Shown here: positions 5,470 through 13,875 of the stretch, one piece after another
How the letters are laid out: the number at the start of each line of letters is the position of its first letter
Numbering within the stretch: position 1 is the first letter of the stretch
Origin: DYQY01 sp964643725
GTDB taxonomy: Bacteria; Margulisbacteria; Riflemargulisbacteria; GWF2-35-9; DYQY01
Direction: 5' to 3'
Length of the DNA: 30,615 bases
NCBI GenBank assembly: GCA_964643725.1
Contig: CAZXTL010000026.1
Span: forward strand, 1-30,615
Translations under genes and position numbers: made by a program
The notes under the pieces: generated by a model
Told to the model about the DNA's origin: nothing
The model's input: the letters and a program-made list of their open reading frames with translations, nothing else
Database searches by the model: none

Positions 5470-5746
5470 TTAAGGGGGTTTTGCGGAATGAGTCAAGACA
5501 TTTTATCTTTTGCAAATGCGGGCGAGGTCGGATATATCTGCGGCGCTTTTGGGGAAAAGGGAGGGGGCGGCGCAAATGTATGCTTATTTATCTTAAGTTT
5601 GAGAAAATGATGGATATATATCTTGGCGGATATGCAAAACTGCGAAAATATAGGCCCGTACATAGGTTCTTTCAGGGGTTTTTGGGGCGATACCCCATTA
5701 GGCGAAGTTCGCAAAGTATAGACTTATTACACTGATTAATTATACA
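5470..5746. other. 277-bp non-coding stretch before terminase; candidate packaging/control site
   Basis: No convincing gene is present and the DNA is more AT-rich than its surroundings. There are related direct repeats: GGATATATCTGCGGCG (about 5530) and GGATATATATCTTGGCGG (about 5612), and GCAAA recurs at about 5512, 5572, 5633 and 5711. Short hairpins include GGGG-CGATA-CCCC (about 5684-5696) and GCGAA-G-TTCGC (about 5702-5712). Phage cos or pac sites commonly lie beside terminase genes, and the late promoter may also be here. Confidence 0.4.
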
Positions 5747-7732
5747 ATGTCAAACACAGACGACCAGCAAGACCGAAATGCGAAATGGCGGGCCAAACGC
5801 AACGCCATTGAGCGCCATAAATGCGCCGATCCTAGCCGCCGCAAGCGCCTGGAAAAGGATGACGCCAAGTGGCTCCGGTTCTATTTTGCCGAAGCCTACC
5901 CGCGCCCGTTTGGCCCCGTTCATGTCGCCATGATCAAGGCCGGAAACGAGACGCTTGATGAAGGCGGCAAGGCGCTGGCAAAGGCTCCCCGTGGCTCTGC
6001 AAAGTCCTCCGTGTTCTGGGGTCTTGTCCTCAAGTGGCTGGTAACGAGCAAGTGTCCATTCCCAGCCTATCTGCCTTGGGCGTCGAAAGACAAGCGTAAG
6101 GCGCTCCGTTTCTGGCAGTCTGCCCTGTGCTTCAACCCCGTATTCGCCGCAGACTATCCCGAGTTTTGCGATCCCTTTGCTGTCTCGCGGGGATCGTCTC
6201 AGAAGTGCAAGGCTTTGACCTGGGCAGACAACGGGGAGCCTACCGGGGCCGAGCTGCTTTTAAGCGATGGCATGATTGTAATGCCGGACGCCCTCGGGGT
6301 CATCGGATCAAGCACGATCAATGGCAACCCGAAGGGCATGAACCACCCCACTAAGACGGGTAAAATTTGGCGTCCTACCGCTGCCTTGATCGACGATGCC
6401 CAAAGCAAAAAAGCCGCCAAGTCTCAGAATCAGGTCGATGCCATCATAGACGTGATCGAAACCGACATTGCAGGCATGGCGGGACCGATGGAGCGTATGC
6501 CCATATTCCTCCTCGGCACCCTGACATGCCAGGATGACGTTGTTGACCGTATCAGCAAGCGCCGTGACTGGAAGGTCGTCACCATATCCCAGATTGTCGC
6601 ATGGCCTAAGCGCATGGACCTATGGGACGCTTTCGGAGAGTTGATTAAGGATCAGCGGGAGCCCGAGGCGCTGGCGATTTACAAGGCCAACAAGACGGCG
6701 ATGCTTGAATGCTTCGCAGTCTCATGGGCGGAACGATTTGACAGAAAGCGCAAAGAGCCCGACGCCTTTTACTCGGCCATGCGCGACTTCTATTTCATGG
6801 GGCGCAAGGCTTTTATGCTTGAGCGTCAGGGCGTTTCTGAGGACGCCGACGCCTCGCTTTACAGCCTGACCGCTGAAATAGTAATGGCGCACGCCGTAAA
6901 CACGCCTCGCCTTGTGATCCCTGATAATTCCACAGTCTTTGTCGGGTACTGCGACTTAAACAATCGCGGCGGGGGTCCGCACTTTGCAACCGCTGCATTC
7001 GATCAACTCATGACGGGGCATTGCCCGCTGTACGGCACATGGTCAAATCAGGACCGCGATATTTGGGCCGTTTCCAAGACTCAGCAGCAAATGGACAACG
7101 CCCTTTATGCGGCCATGCAGTCGGTTTGCGACAGGGTAGCGGCAAGCGTTTTCATGCACTCAGGCACACAGCGGCAGCCTAGCACTTTTTGGTTTGACGC
7201 CTCATGGATGAGCGATACCGTCCACCGTTTTGTCAGATGGGCCAATCAAAGCGGACGATACAAGTTCAAGGTTTTGCCGTGCATAGGGCGGGCGGCTCAC
7301 AAGTACTACTACAGGCGCGATACCTTGATAGGCCGGCCATTTGAGGGAGGGCACGTCCAGAGGGCGCAGAACGACCCCCACAAGGTCTATGCCATGATCA
7401 ATGCGGACTATTGGCGAGAGACCATGCAGCGAGCTTTCCTGGCCCCCGTTGGGGCGGCTGGCGGCTTCACCCTTCACTATTGCCAAAACACGCTTGAACA
7501 TCTGGACTTCGCTTCGCAGATCATAGGCGAGCGCCTTTCAAACAAGTACGAAACCGAGCAAGGCTGGCGGTGGGAATGGAAGCCTAACGGCGTGGGAGTG
7601 CGGTGGGACTGGGGGGACGCTCTTGCAGGTTGTTGGGCGGCGGCGGCGGCGCATGGGTTGTGTGTTGGTGGAATTCCAGTAGTCAAACGGAAATACGTTG
7701 AAACTCGAAAAGCAAAAGTGAGGCGCGAATGA
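5747..7732 (+). CDS. Terminase large subunit (lambda GpA type)
   Basis: This 661-aa ATP-driven motor and nuclease packages phage DNA into the prohead. Walker A is APRGSAKSS (80-88) and Walker B is TAALIDDAQ (Asp216-Asp217). The C-terminal nuclease has candidate metal-binding acids at CDLNNR (Asp403), in the WFDASW segment, and at WDWGD near 620-624. The length fits the GpA family. ATG 5747 has no Shine-Dalgarno upstream (the sequence is AT-rich), unlike most genes here. No small terminase subunit is recognisable upstream. The stop overlaps the next ATG. Confidence 0.9.
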   Translation: MSNTDDQQDRNAKWRAKRNAIERHKCADPSRRKRLEKDDAKWLRFYFAEAYPRPFGPVHVAMIKAGNETLDEGGKALAKAPRGSAKSSVFWGLVLKWLVTSKCPFPAYLPWASKDKRKALRFWQSALCFNPVFAADYPEFCDPFAVSRGSSQKCKALTWADNGEPTGAELLLSDGMIVMPDALGVIGSSTINGNPKGMNHPTKTGKIWRPTAALIDDAQSKKAAKSQNQVDAIIDVIETDIAGMAGPMERMPIFLLGTLTCQDDVVDRISKRRDWKVVTISQIVAWPKRMDLWDAFGELIKDQREPEALAIYKANKTAMLECFAVSWAERFDRKRKEPDAFYSAMRDFYFMGRKAFMLERQGVSEDADASLYSLTAEIVMAHAVNTPRLVIPDNSTVFVGYCDLNNRGGGPHFATAAFDQLMTGHCPLYGTWSNQDRDIWAVSKTQQQMDNALYAAMQSVCDRVAASVFMHSGTQRQPSTFWFDASWMSDTVHRFVRWANQSGRYKFKVLPCIGRAAHKYYYRRDTLIGRPFEGGHVQRAQNDPHKVYAMINADYWRETMQRAFLAPVGAAGGFTLHYCQNTLEHLDFASQIIGERLSNKYETEQGWRWEWKPNGVGVRWDWGDALAGCWAAAAAHGLCVGGIPVVKRKYVETRKAKVRRE

Positions 7733-7956
7733 GCAAGCGTAGCAAGACTGCCAAGACTGAGCCTGTGGTTTCTGTTGCCGTTGCCGAGGTTGTTCCAAGG
7801 CAAATCGTTGTGCGGCATGATGAGATTTGTTCACGCTGCGGGGCGGTCAATTCATTTCGCAAGTCTGGCGGATTTCGCACGTTCGGGACGGTGGTTGCCG
7901 CGTCTGCCCGTTGCCGTAAATGCGGGCGAATTGCGCAGATTCGCGCCGTGCGATAA
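7729..7956 (+). CDS. Zinc-ribbon protein, 75 aa
   Basis: ATG 7729 overlaps the terminase stop. After a basic N-terminus, CSRCG and CRKCG (about 30 residues apart) form a classical zinc ribbon. It sits between terminase and gpW-like genes, so a DNA-packaging or late regulatory role is possible. The terminase-side transcription unit appears to end with this gene, since a promoter follows. Confidence 0.7.
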   Translation: MSKRSKTAKTEPVVSVAVAEVVPRQIVVRHDEICSRCGAVNSFRKSGGFRTFGTVVAASARCRKCGRIAQIRAVR

Positions 7957-7962
7957 CGCGCT

Positions 7963-8025
7963 GTACAACTCTTGTACCTGTTACCCGTTACCGCTATTGA
8001 CAGCGTAACGTTGCCCAAATATATC
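7963..8025 (+). promoter_or_regulatory. Sigma70-like promoter with upstream palindrome
   Basis: TTGACA (7997-8002) is followed after exactly 17 bp by TATATC (8020-8025). Upstream is a perfect inverted repeat GTACAA-CTC-TTGTAC (7963-7977), a possible operator, and a direct repeat GTTACC-C-GTTACC. The next ATG (8033) lies 7 nt after the -10 box with no Shine-Dalgarno, so the transcript may be leaderless. Confidence 0.65.
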
Positions 8026-8032
8026 TCCGCGC

Positions 8033-8266
8033 ATGGCAGCATTAACCCATGCTCTTGAATATCAGGCGGTGCGGGAAGCGATTCAGCAATTGACCACGCT
8101 TGACCCCTCGGGTCAGCGCCGGGACGCCGTGAGCTTTGCCATTGGCGACATGTCCTATACGTTCAACTCCTCGCAGCTACCCGCCTTGCAGGCTCGGGAG
8201 CTTGAATTAGCGCGGCGTCTCACCATCCGCAACGTGCGCAAGCGGACTGTGAGCGACTTTTCATGA
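8033..8266 (+). CDS. gpW-like head-tail connector, 77 aa
   Basis: The small protein has two helices around a beta hairpin (MSYTFNSSQLPALQARELELARRL) and a basic RNVRKR tail, fitting the lambda gpW family that plugs the portal and joins head to tail. The placement directly upstream of the portal agrees with the lambdoid order. ATG 8033 is the first ATG after the promoter, and no Shine-Dalgarno is visible. The stop overlaps the portal ATG. Confidence 0.65.
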   Translation: MAALTHALEYQAVREAIQQLTTLDPSGQRRDAVSFAIGDMSYTFNSSQLPALQARELELARRLTIRNVRKRTVSDFS

Positions 8267-9870
8267 GCACGCGCCGCCCCAAACTTGACGTTTTGCGGGA
8301 AAAGCATGAGGTTTTGCGCCTGCAATCGGCCATTGCGAGGCTCGAAAAGCAGGCTAAAATAGTCGCAAAGTACGATGCTACCGAGCCAAACAGGCAGCGC
8401 CGGCAACCCACGACCGAGCTTTCAGGCGAGGAAAGCATCTACGACATGGCGCGGCGGCTCAAGGGGTGCAACATCGGGCGCGATTTGGAGCGCAATTACA
8501 GCCCCGCCAAGTCTCTTTTCCACCAGTTGCGGGTGAACGTGGTTGGCTCGCTGGGCAAGATCCAGGTGAATCTGCCCAATGACGCGGGCAAAGAGGCGAC
8601 CGATTGGTTTAACGAAGTCTGGTCAAAGGATTGTGACTTTCGCGATTCGCTGGACTGGTCAACCGTGCTGCAAAACATCGTCGCCGCCGTCCCCCGTGAG
8701 GGCGACTGCCTTGCCGTGTTCGATGACAGCCTGATTGACGATACCGGCAAGCTGCTCATGTTTGAGGCAGACCAGATCGCCCCGCTTGACGGTGACGCGC
8801 TCAAGGCGTCCAAGTACGCCGGCGCGATTCAGGACAATGGCATCATGCGGGACAAGTGGGGGCGCGTGCTCGGCTATGCGACAAGCGGCAAGCGCGGGAA
8901 GCAGACGCTTTCCCTTGCCGATAATCCGGTTGTGTGGGATCGCGAAAGCGCCCGACTCCTGAGCAACCCTTGGCGGCTTAATCAGGGGCGCGGCGTTCCG
9001 TCCATTATCACGCCCGCGAGCAACTTCATCGACCTTTACGAGATTCTTTCCTCGGAACTCGGCACGGCTAAACGAGCCGCCAAGCAGTACGCCTATGTCA
9101 AGCGGGCGGACGCCGTTGCCGATTACGATGCGCCTGGCGGTGGGGCGGCTTTCCTACCCGAAAACATGGGCAAGGACGCCGGAACGGTTGCGCTTGAGGG
9201 GGCGAATGAAGCCACGGCAACCGGCTCGAAAAACTACGAGGCCATCGAGGCGCTTACGTCTGGTTACATCGATTACATTGACGCAAAAGATGACGTGATG
9301 ATTCCCGACTTAAAGCACCCTAACAGCCAGATGGCCCCGTTTATTGACGCGGTGCAGGGTTACGGCGGGGCGGCGCTCGGCATTGCCAGAGCCTACACGA
9401 TCATGCGGGCCGATAGCTCTTACACGTCTTTCCGTGGCGACATGATCATGACGTGGGTAACTTTCTACTGGCTCCAAAAGTGGCTTGAACGCCGCGCCGC
9501 CGATTGGATCGCACGCAAGGCGCTGGCGTGGGCTGTGCGCAGAAAGCAGATCGCCCCGCTTGCCGACCAGTGGGAACGCAAGTTGTCTTGGACATGGCCC
9601 CGTATGCCGGAAGTGAATCAGCTTGACGCGGAAAACGCGGTCGCTGCCGGTTTGAAAAACGGAACCACGGATTACAGTCAGTTGCTCGGCCCCGATTGGC
9701 GGCGTCGGCTTGAGGGGCTGGCCGAGCAAATCAAGACCGTTCGCCAGCTTGAACTGCCTTTGCGCGTCCTCGAAACGGCAAGCGGCGGGCAGGTCGAGCC
9801 AGACCCGAAAAAAGCGGAAGATGACGCGGCGCAGAAAACAGCCGCACAAATCAAGGAAGCAACGAAATGA
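8263..9870 (+). CDS. Portal protein (lambda gpB family)
   Basis: The 535-aa protein forms the dodecameric ring through which DNA enters the head. Typical lambda-portal segments are RDLERNYSPAKSLFHQLRVNVVG near the N-terminus, WSTVLQNIVAAVPREGD, LNQGRGVPSIITPASNFIDLYE, and YTSFRGDMIMTWVTFYW in the C-terminal half. An N-terminal coiled coil precedes the core. The length is normal for the family. ATG 8263 overlaps the gpW stop, and the portal stop overlaps the protease start. Confidence 0.9.
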   Translation: MSTRRPKLDVLREKHEVLRLQSAIARLEKQAKIVAKYDATEPNRQRRQPTTELSGEESIYDMARRLKGCNIGRDLERNYSPAKSLFHQLRVNVVGSLGKIQVNLPNDAGKEATDWFNEVWSKDCDFRDSLDWSTVLQNIVAAVPREGDCLAVFDDSLIDDTGKLLMFEADQIAPLDGDALKASKYAGAIQDNGIMRDKWGRVLGYATSGKRGKQTLSLADNPVVWDRESARLLSNPWRLNQGRGVPSIITPASNFIDLYEILSSELGTAKRAAKQYAYVKRADAVADYDAPGGGAAFLPENMGKDAGTVALEGANEATATGSKNYEAIEALTSGYIDYIDAKDDVMIPDLKHPNSQMAPFIDAVQGYGGAALGIARAYTIMRADSSYTSFRGDMIMTWVTFYWLQKWLERRAADWIARKALAWAVRRKQIAPLADQWERKLSWTWPRMPEVNQLDAENAVAAGLKNGTTDYSQLLGPDWRRRLEGLAEQIKTVRQLELPLRVLETASGGQVEPDPKKAEDDAAQKTAAQIKEATK

Positions 9871-10985
9871 AGCAGGGTATTTCCATGCGGGCGCTGGCGG
9901 CTGAATCCGATGAAGCGGTCATTGACATTGTGGGCGTGATCGGATGGGAAGTCGGATTGCAGCAGCTCCGCGCCATTATCGCGGCCATTCCCGAAACGGT
10001 CAAGCGCGTGGCGTTCGATATCTATTCTCCCGGTGGCGATGTCTGGGAAGGCAACGGCATCATCCACGAAATCGGGAGCATGAAGCAAGACACAATCGCC
10101 CGTATCCAGGTCGCTGCATCGATGGCCACGCTGATAGCGGTCGCCTGTAAGGAGCGCGTCATTGCTGGCAACGGGCGCTTTTTGATCCACAACGCATGGA
10201 CGCAGACAACCGGGGACGCGGCGGCGCATGAGAAGCGGGCGAAAGAGCTGCGCGATTGCGAAGTGGAAGCCGCCAAGTTCTACGCTTCCCGCACGGGCAA
10301 GACTGAGGCCGAAATGCTGGCGCTTATGGCCGAGGAGCGTTGGCTCACGGCGGAAGAGACAAAGGCGCTCGGATTCGCTACGGCCATCAATGACCCCTTC
10401 GCTGAAAAGGAATACGAGGCGGTGCGGCAGGAGATCACAGCGGCGGGCAAATGGCCTCAGGCGCTGGTCGATATTCCCGCCCCGAAACAGGAGGAGCCGA
10501 AGCATGATGATGCCCCAAACGGCGGGACCGCAGGCGATGCGCCAGGCGCGACTGTGCCACCCGTCAAGCCCGATGATGACGGCGTTGCGGCGCGGATCGA
10601 ACAGGCGCGGCTTGACGGTATCGCAAGCGGAAAGGCCGTTGCCATTGCCGAGTACGCCGGCGCGGTCGAAAAGCTGAAGGAAACAAACAAGGCGCAGGCT
10701 GCCCTGATTGCCAAGTTGCAGAGCGAAAAGGACAAGGCCGAAGCGCGGGCGGTTGCCAGTGACAAATCGGCTGATGATCGTTGCAAAGTGCTGCGCGAGC
10801 AGTTGGATTCCGCGACGGCTCGCCTGAGCAAGTTCGTTGACGCGGCGGCTGCGTTTTCTCCCGCGATTGAATCGTGGGAGGAGGCGATGGTTGCCTGCGG
10901 CTCGGACTATGAGAAGGCGGCAAAGCAGTATCCCGAATTGCGCAAGCAGTACGAGGCCAAACACAAACAGAAAAAGGGACATTGA
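9867..10985 (+). CDS. Head maturation protease, ClpP type, with scaffold-like tail
   Basis: The N-terminal 200 residues are a ClpP-like serine protease: DIYSPGGDVWEGNGI (51-65), catalytic Ser85 in QVAASMA, and catalytic His108 in FLIHNAW. From about 205 a Pro/Asp-rich linker leads to a long coiled coil (about 250-320) that probably serves as the internal scaffold, as in other phages with fused protease-scaffold genes. It would process head proteins during prohead assembly. ATG 9867 overlaps the portal stop. Confidence 0.88.
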   Translation: MKQGISMRALAAESDEAVIDIVGVIGWEVGLQQLRAIIAAIPETVKRVAFDIYSPGGDVWEGNGIIHEIGSMKQDTIARIQVAASMATLIAVACKERVIAGNGRFLIHNAWTQTTGDAAAHEKRAKELRDCEVEAAKFYASRTGKTEAEMLALMAEERWLTAEETKALGFATAINDPFAEKEYEAVRQEITAAGKWPQALVDIPAPKQEEPKHDDAPNGGTAGDAPGATVPPVKPDDDGVAARIEQARLDGIASGKAVAIAEYAGAVEKLKETNKAQAALIAKLQSEKDKAEARAVASDKSADDRCKVLREQLDSATARLSKFVDAAAAFSPAIESWEEAMVACGSDYEKAAKQYPELRKQYEAKHKQKKGH

Positions 10986-10987
10986 AA

Positions 10988-11407
10988 ATGAAGAAGGCTA
11001 TCATCATTGGACTGGCGGCGCTGCTGCTGGTCGGAGCTTCCGCGCAGGCGGCTCCTGACACGTTCGACTTCTCCGCTACCCTCATCGGGGAAACGGCCAA
11101 GACGAACACGGTCGTAATTCGCGGCACGCTGGAAGGCGTTTTCGTGGACGTGGGCGCGGGCGGGACTTGCACCGTGAGCGTCGTAAGCGAGCAGGCCACG
11201 CTGTTCAGCAAGGCCGGCATCGTTGCCGATACGCTCTTCACCCCGTTCCGCGTGGTTCAGACCAGCGCCGGCGTGAGTGCGACCAACATCTCGGGGCAGA
11301 TTTTCTACACCCCGCAGATTATGGCCGGACCGGTCGTTGTGACGATCACCAGTCAGAACGCGACCACGACCAATTCCTTCAACGCCAGCGTCATCTACAA
11401 CCCCTAA
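10988..11407 (+). CDS. Head-operon protein with Sec signal peptide, decoration-protein position
   Basis: ATG 10988 follows AAGGGA. The 139-aa product starts with a textbook signal peptide (MKKAIIIGLAALLLVGASAQA, probable cleavage before APD). The mature part is a small Thr/Val/Ser-rich beta protein without cysteine clusters (GTCTVSVVSEQATLF, then GPVVVTITSQNATTTN). In lambdoid order this slot, between protease and major capsid, holds the head decoration protein. A signal peptide on a cytoplasmically assembled head protein would be odd; either it is not cleaved or the protein acts outside the cytoplasm. Function inferred only from position. Confidence 0.7.
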   Translation: MKKAIIIGLAALLLVGASAQAAPDTFDFSATLIGETAKTNTVVIRGTLEGVFVDVGAGGTCTVSVVSEQATLFSKAGIVADTLFTPFRVVQTSAGVSATNISGQIFYTPQIMAGPVVVTITSQNATTTNSFNASVIYNP

Positions 11408-11437
11408 TCAAAAATCGCAACAGAAAGAAGCATCAAG

Positions 11438-12358
11438 ATGAACGACGCCTATTATACCGAAAACGGAGAGCGCCCCGCCCTGGCCGCGCTTGAAGTCAAT
11501 CCGCCCGAGGGTTACATCGGGTCCAAGATCCTTCCGACCGTCCCCGTCACGGAGAAGTCGGGCAAGGTCTATTACGCCACGGTTACCGCCGACGGCACCG
11601 CCGAGACCGACCGCGCCGTGGGCGTGGCTCCCGACAGCACGCAGATTGCCGACAGCGTCACCGACATGAGCTGCGGCGAAATGAGCCGGCGCGGCAAGAT
11701 CAGCCCCGACGAAGTCAAGACCATGGGCGGCATCGAGAAGGCCGACATGGTGGGCGCGAAGTACGCCAAGCGTTCCGTGATGAACGCTCTTGAGGCGTCC
11801 ATTGCTGCCGAAATCCTCGGCGCGGCTGATGGGCAGTTTGACGCGGCCAAGCTGATGGAAAACGCGCAGACGGCGTTGGATTCCATCCGCCTGTACGAGG
11901 GCCGGACGGCGCTCATTACCAGCACGATGACCCTGCGCAAGATGGTCCAGCGGATGCTGACCGATGGCAACATGGGCAACGTGTTCGCCCGCACCATCGC
12001 CGGCTCCTCGCCTGCCGTGGCTGCGGAAGGCATGAGCCTCAAGGCGTGGGCTGATGGGCTGGCGATGTTCCTGGGAGTCGATGAAGTCCTCGCGGGCGAT
12101 TCGACGATCTGGAACGCTGGCAACTGCGCCGGCAAGTTCGCCATCGCCAAGCTCGATGACGGGACCGACCCGCTTTCCCACAAGTGGCGTCCCGTGCTGG
12201 GCAAGGTGTTCCAGTTCATGCCGGACGGCGCGAATCCCTGGGTGATTCAGTCGGTTGCCGACCGTGTCAACGTCAACAACCTCTATGATGCGTACCTGTG
12301 GAGCGACGTTGTGATTCTTAACGCGCCCGCCGTGTACGTTTTCGAGGGCGTGCAGTAA
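11438..12358 (+). CDS. Major capsid protein (HK97 fold)
   Basis: The 306-aa product follows protease and decoration-position genes. It contains the order expected for a lambda-E-like capsid protein: N-terminal PPEGYIGSKILPTVPV, a helix-rich middle (GGIEKADMVGAKYAKRSVMNALEASIAAEIL), the A-domain segment (GRTALITSTMTLRKMV) and a C-terminal WSDVVILNAPAVYVFEGV. It assembles the icosahedral shell. Codon usage is strongly GC-ending, as expected for a highly expressed gene. A strong hairpin follows its stop. Confidence 0.85.
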   Translation: MNDAYYTENGERPALAALEVNPPEGYIGSKILPTVPVTEKSGKVYYATVTADGTAETDRAVGVAPDSTQIADSVTDMSCGEMSRRGKISPDEVKTMGGIEKADMVGAKYAKRSVMNALEASIAAEILGAADGQFDAAKLMENAQTALDSIRLYEGRTALITSTMTLRKMVQRMLTDGNMGNVFARTIAGSSPAVAAEGMSLKAWADGLAMFLGVDEVLAGDSTIWNAGNCAGKFAIAKLDDGTDPLSHKWRPVLGKVFQFMPDGANPWVIQSVADRVNVNNLYDAYLWSDVVILNAPAVYVFEGVQ

Positions 12359-12369
12359 CAAACAAGCAT

Positions 12370-12405
12370 CCCTTCCCGGCCTGCTAACCCCAGCGCCGGG
12401 AGGGG
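12370..12405 (+). promoter_or_regulatory. Strong stem-loop after capsid gene covering next ribosome site
   Basis: Bases 12370-12380 pair with 12395-12405 (11 bp, one G-U), and the stem can extend by CTG/CAG with a 7-nt loop. No T tract follows. The 3' arm GGGAGGGG is the only Shine-Dalgarno-like sequence for the gene at 12417, so the hairpin may lower its translation relative to the capsid or protect the capsid mRNA 3' end. Confidence 0.6.
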
Positions 12406-12416
12406 CTGCGCTCATA

Positions 12417-12743
12417 ATGATCAACACCTCTACCATTTTCGACTCTCTCTGGACCGCCATGCCCGAGGCGCGGCTCTCTGCCCGCACCCCAAAGCTGACG
12501 GTCAACGGGCTTTGCTCGTCCGTCATCGTGTCCCGTGAAACCGGAGAGCAGGGCGCATTCCTTACAGCGCCGGTGGAAGTCAGGATCAAGGCTTCGGACG
12601 AGATACCCGCCGAATCCTTTGCGCTTGGCGGTCGGATCGAAATACAGCGCATCGGTGCCGCAACATGGACAACCGCCCGCGTCATTTCCAGGCGCACCAC
12701 GGGCGGCGTGCTGACCCTCACGCTCGGAGGGGTCAATGAGTGA
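12417..12743 (+). CDS. Probable head-tail joining protein, 108 aa
   Basis: ATG 12417 lies 11 nt after GGGAGGGG. The product is a small beta-rich protein (FLTAPVEVRIKASDEIP, LGGRIEIQRIG, TARVISRRTTGGVLTLTLGG). Its size and position, directly after the major capsid gene, match lambda FII-like head-tail joining proteins that cap the filled head, but I see no diagnostic motif. It overlaps the next gene by 8 bases. Confidence 0.55.
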   Translation: MINTSTIFDSLWTAMPEARLSARTPKLTVNGLCSSVIVSRETGEQGAFLTAPVEVRIKASDEIPAESFALGGRIEIQRIGAATWTTARVISRRTTGGVLTLTLGGVNE

Positions 12744-13359
12744 CGCGCTGAAAATTGAATACTCATGGCGAGATCACAAAGCCGTGCTTGATCAAATGGA
12801 ACGGGCTCGCAAAGACTTGAATCGCGGTAATGGGCAGGTGTTGAAAATGGCCGCGTGGGCGCTTGCCCGCACGCTTGGCACGTCAACCCGCGTTGCTCCG
12901 AAATACCGGAGCATCATGCCTATTCCGATTCGCGGATTTAAAAAGGCTAATCGCGTCGAAGGCATGAAACCTTTTAACGTTCACTTTGACCGTGGAGCAA
13001 ATAGCTATAATAAGCTGTATTGGAAAAAGAACATTTCAGACGTTAAAAAGGGTCCTGCAAATATCAGACTCGCGGGACTTGCTAAGGCTGTCTGGGGTCG
13101 AAGCATAGCCAAGCTAGGAAAGTCTCAGGACACAAAAGGCGTGACAGATAAAGCGCTGAAAAAAGCGCCCGAAAAATCCCAAACTGTTTTAAATCTTAGG
13201 GGCAACGATCAGTTCGTCAAGATGGTCAACGGCGTGAATTACGCAGAGGCGGCGCTCAAGGGCGGCGCTCAGTCTATCGGAACCGCAATGGAGCGGGCCG
13301 GCCGCTTTTTGGCGCATCAGATTGACGCCTTGATCGCAAAGAAAATGGGGGCAAAGTGA
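12736..13359 (+). CDS. Minor tail protein (gpZ / tail-completion-like)
   Basis: The basic 207-aa protein has a helical N-terminus (KAVLDQMERARKDLNRGNGQVLKMAAWALARTLGTSTR) and a C-terminal YAEAALKGG, then a helix. This pattern, with the gene lying between the joining protein and the terminator-like gene, resembles lambda gpZ tail-completion proteins. The middle (about 12900-13200) is visibly more AT-rich than its neighbours, suggesting a recombined segment. The stop overlaps the next GTG. Confidence 0.6.
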   Translation: MSDALKIEYSWRDHKAVLDQMERARKDLNRGNGQVLKMAAWALARTLGTSTRVAPKYRSIMPIPIRGFKKANRVEGMKPFNVHFDRGANSYNKLYWKKNISDVKKGPANIRLAGLAKAVWGRSIAKLGKSQDTKGVTDKALKKAPEKSQTVLNLRGNDQFVKMVNGVNYAEAALKGGAQSIGTAMERAGRFLAHQIDALIAKKMGAK

Positions 13360-13862
13360 ACGTCCCGAAAGCCGTTGAAATTGCAATCGCCACCATGCTC
13401 CGCAAGCGCGAGCTTGGCGCGGGCGTTATGGTTCGCCCGTGGCAGTCGCTAAAGTGGGATGGCTCGTTCAAGCCTACCGCAGACGCCGTTTTCCCTTGCG
13501 TTGACGTGCGCTGCTCCCCGCCCCGCGCAACATCGGACGGCGATCCGACTATGATTTGCGATTGCTCTATCCTATGCGCTTCACTCGTTGACGAGGACCG
13601 CGATCACGCCGTTATCTCCCGCATGTATGGCGAGGTTCAGGCGGCTTGTGACGCCATCTATGCGCAGTTCAAAGCCGACATGGTCGGGGTAGACATTGCT
13701 GCTTTCCTTGCCGCTATCACAACGGCGCTTGGCTCAGAGGGTGCGATCTTCAGTTTCGGCGGCTTCATTCTTGGCGACCCGTCCCCGCCGTTTGATGACG
13801 CCGGAAAGAACATGATCGGTTTCAGCGTCCAAGTCCACTACTCCCGTTCCGATTTCAACTAG
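13356..13862 (+). CDS. Tail terminator-like protein, 168 aa
   Basis: GTG 13356 overlaps the previous stop. The N-terminal helix (VPKAVEIAIATMLRKRE) followed by alternating strands, and the C-terminal FSVQVHYSR, resemble lambda gpU-type tail terminators, which stop tail tube growth and join to the head. Its position between the gpZ-like protein and the tail tube protein agrees. No diagnostic motif makes this certain. Confidence 0.5.
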   Translation: MNVPKAVEIAIATMLRKRELGAGVMVRPWQSLKWDGSFKPTADAVFPCVDVRCSPPRATSDGDPTMICDCSILCASLVDEDRDHAVISRMYGEVQAACDAIYAQFKADMVGVDIAAFLAAITTALGSEGAIFSFGGFILGDPSPPFDDAGKNMIGFSVQVHYSRSDFN

Positions 13863-13875
13863 AAAGGATACGCCC

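Noticed and set aside
5355..5735. 126-codon frame across the gap before the terminase
   Set aside because: It starts inside another gene's frame, has no ribosome site and a Gly/Arg-rich, low-information sequence in a repeat-rich gap.
9678..10982. 434-codon minus-strand frame over portal and protease genes
   Set aside because: Both plus-strand genes have clear families, and the antisense product shows no motif.
11408..12886. 492-codon open frame on the minus strand over the capsid gene
   Set aside because: It is the shadow of GC-ending codons in the major capsid gene; it has low-complexity His/Arg/Val composition, no domain, and crosses a hairpin and intergenic gap.
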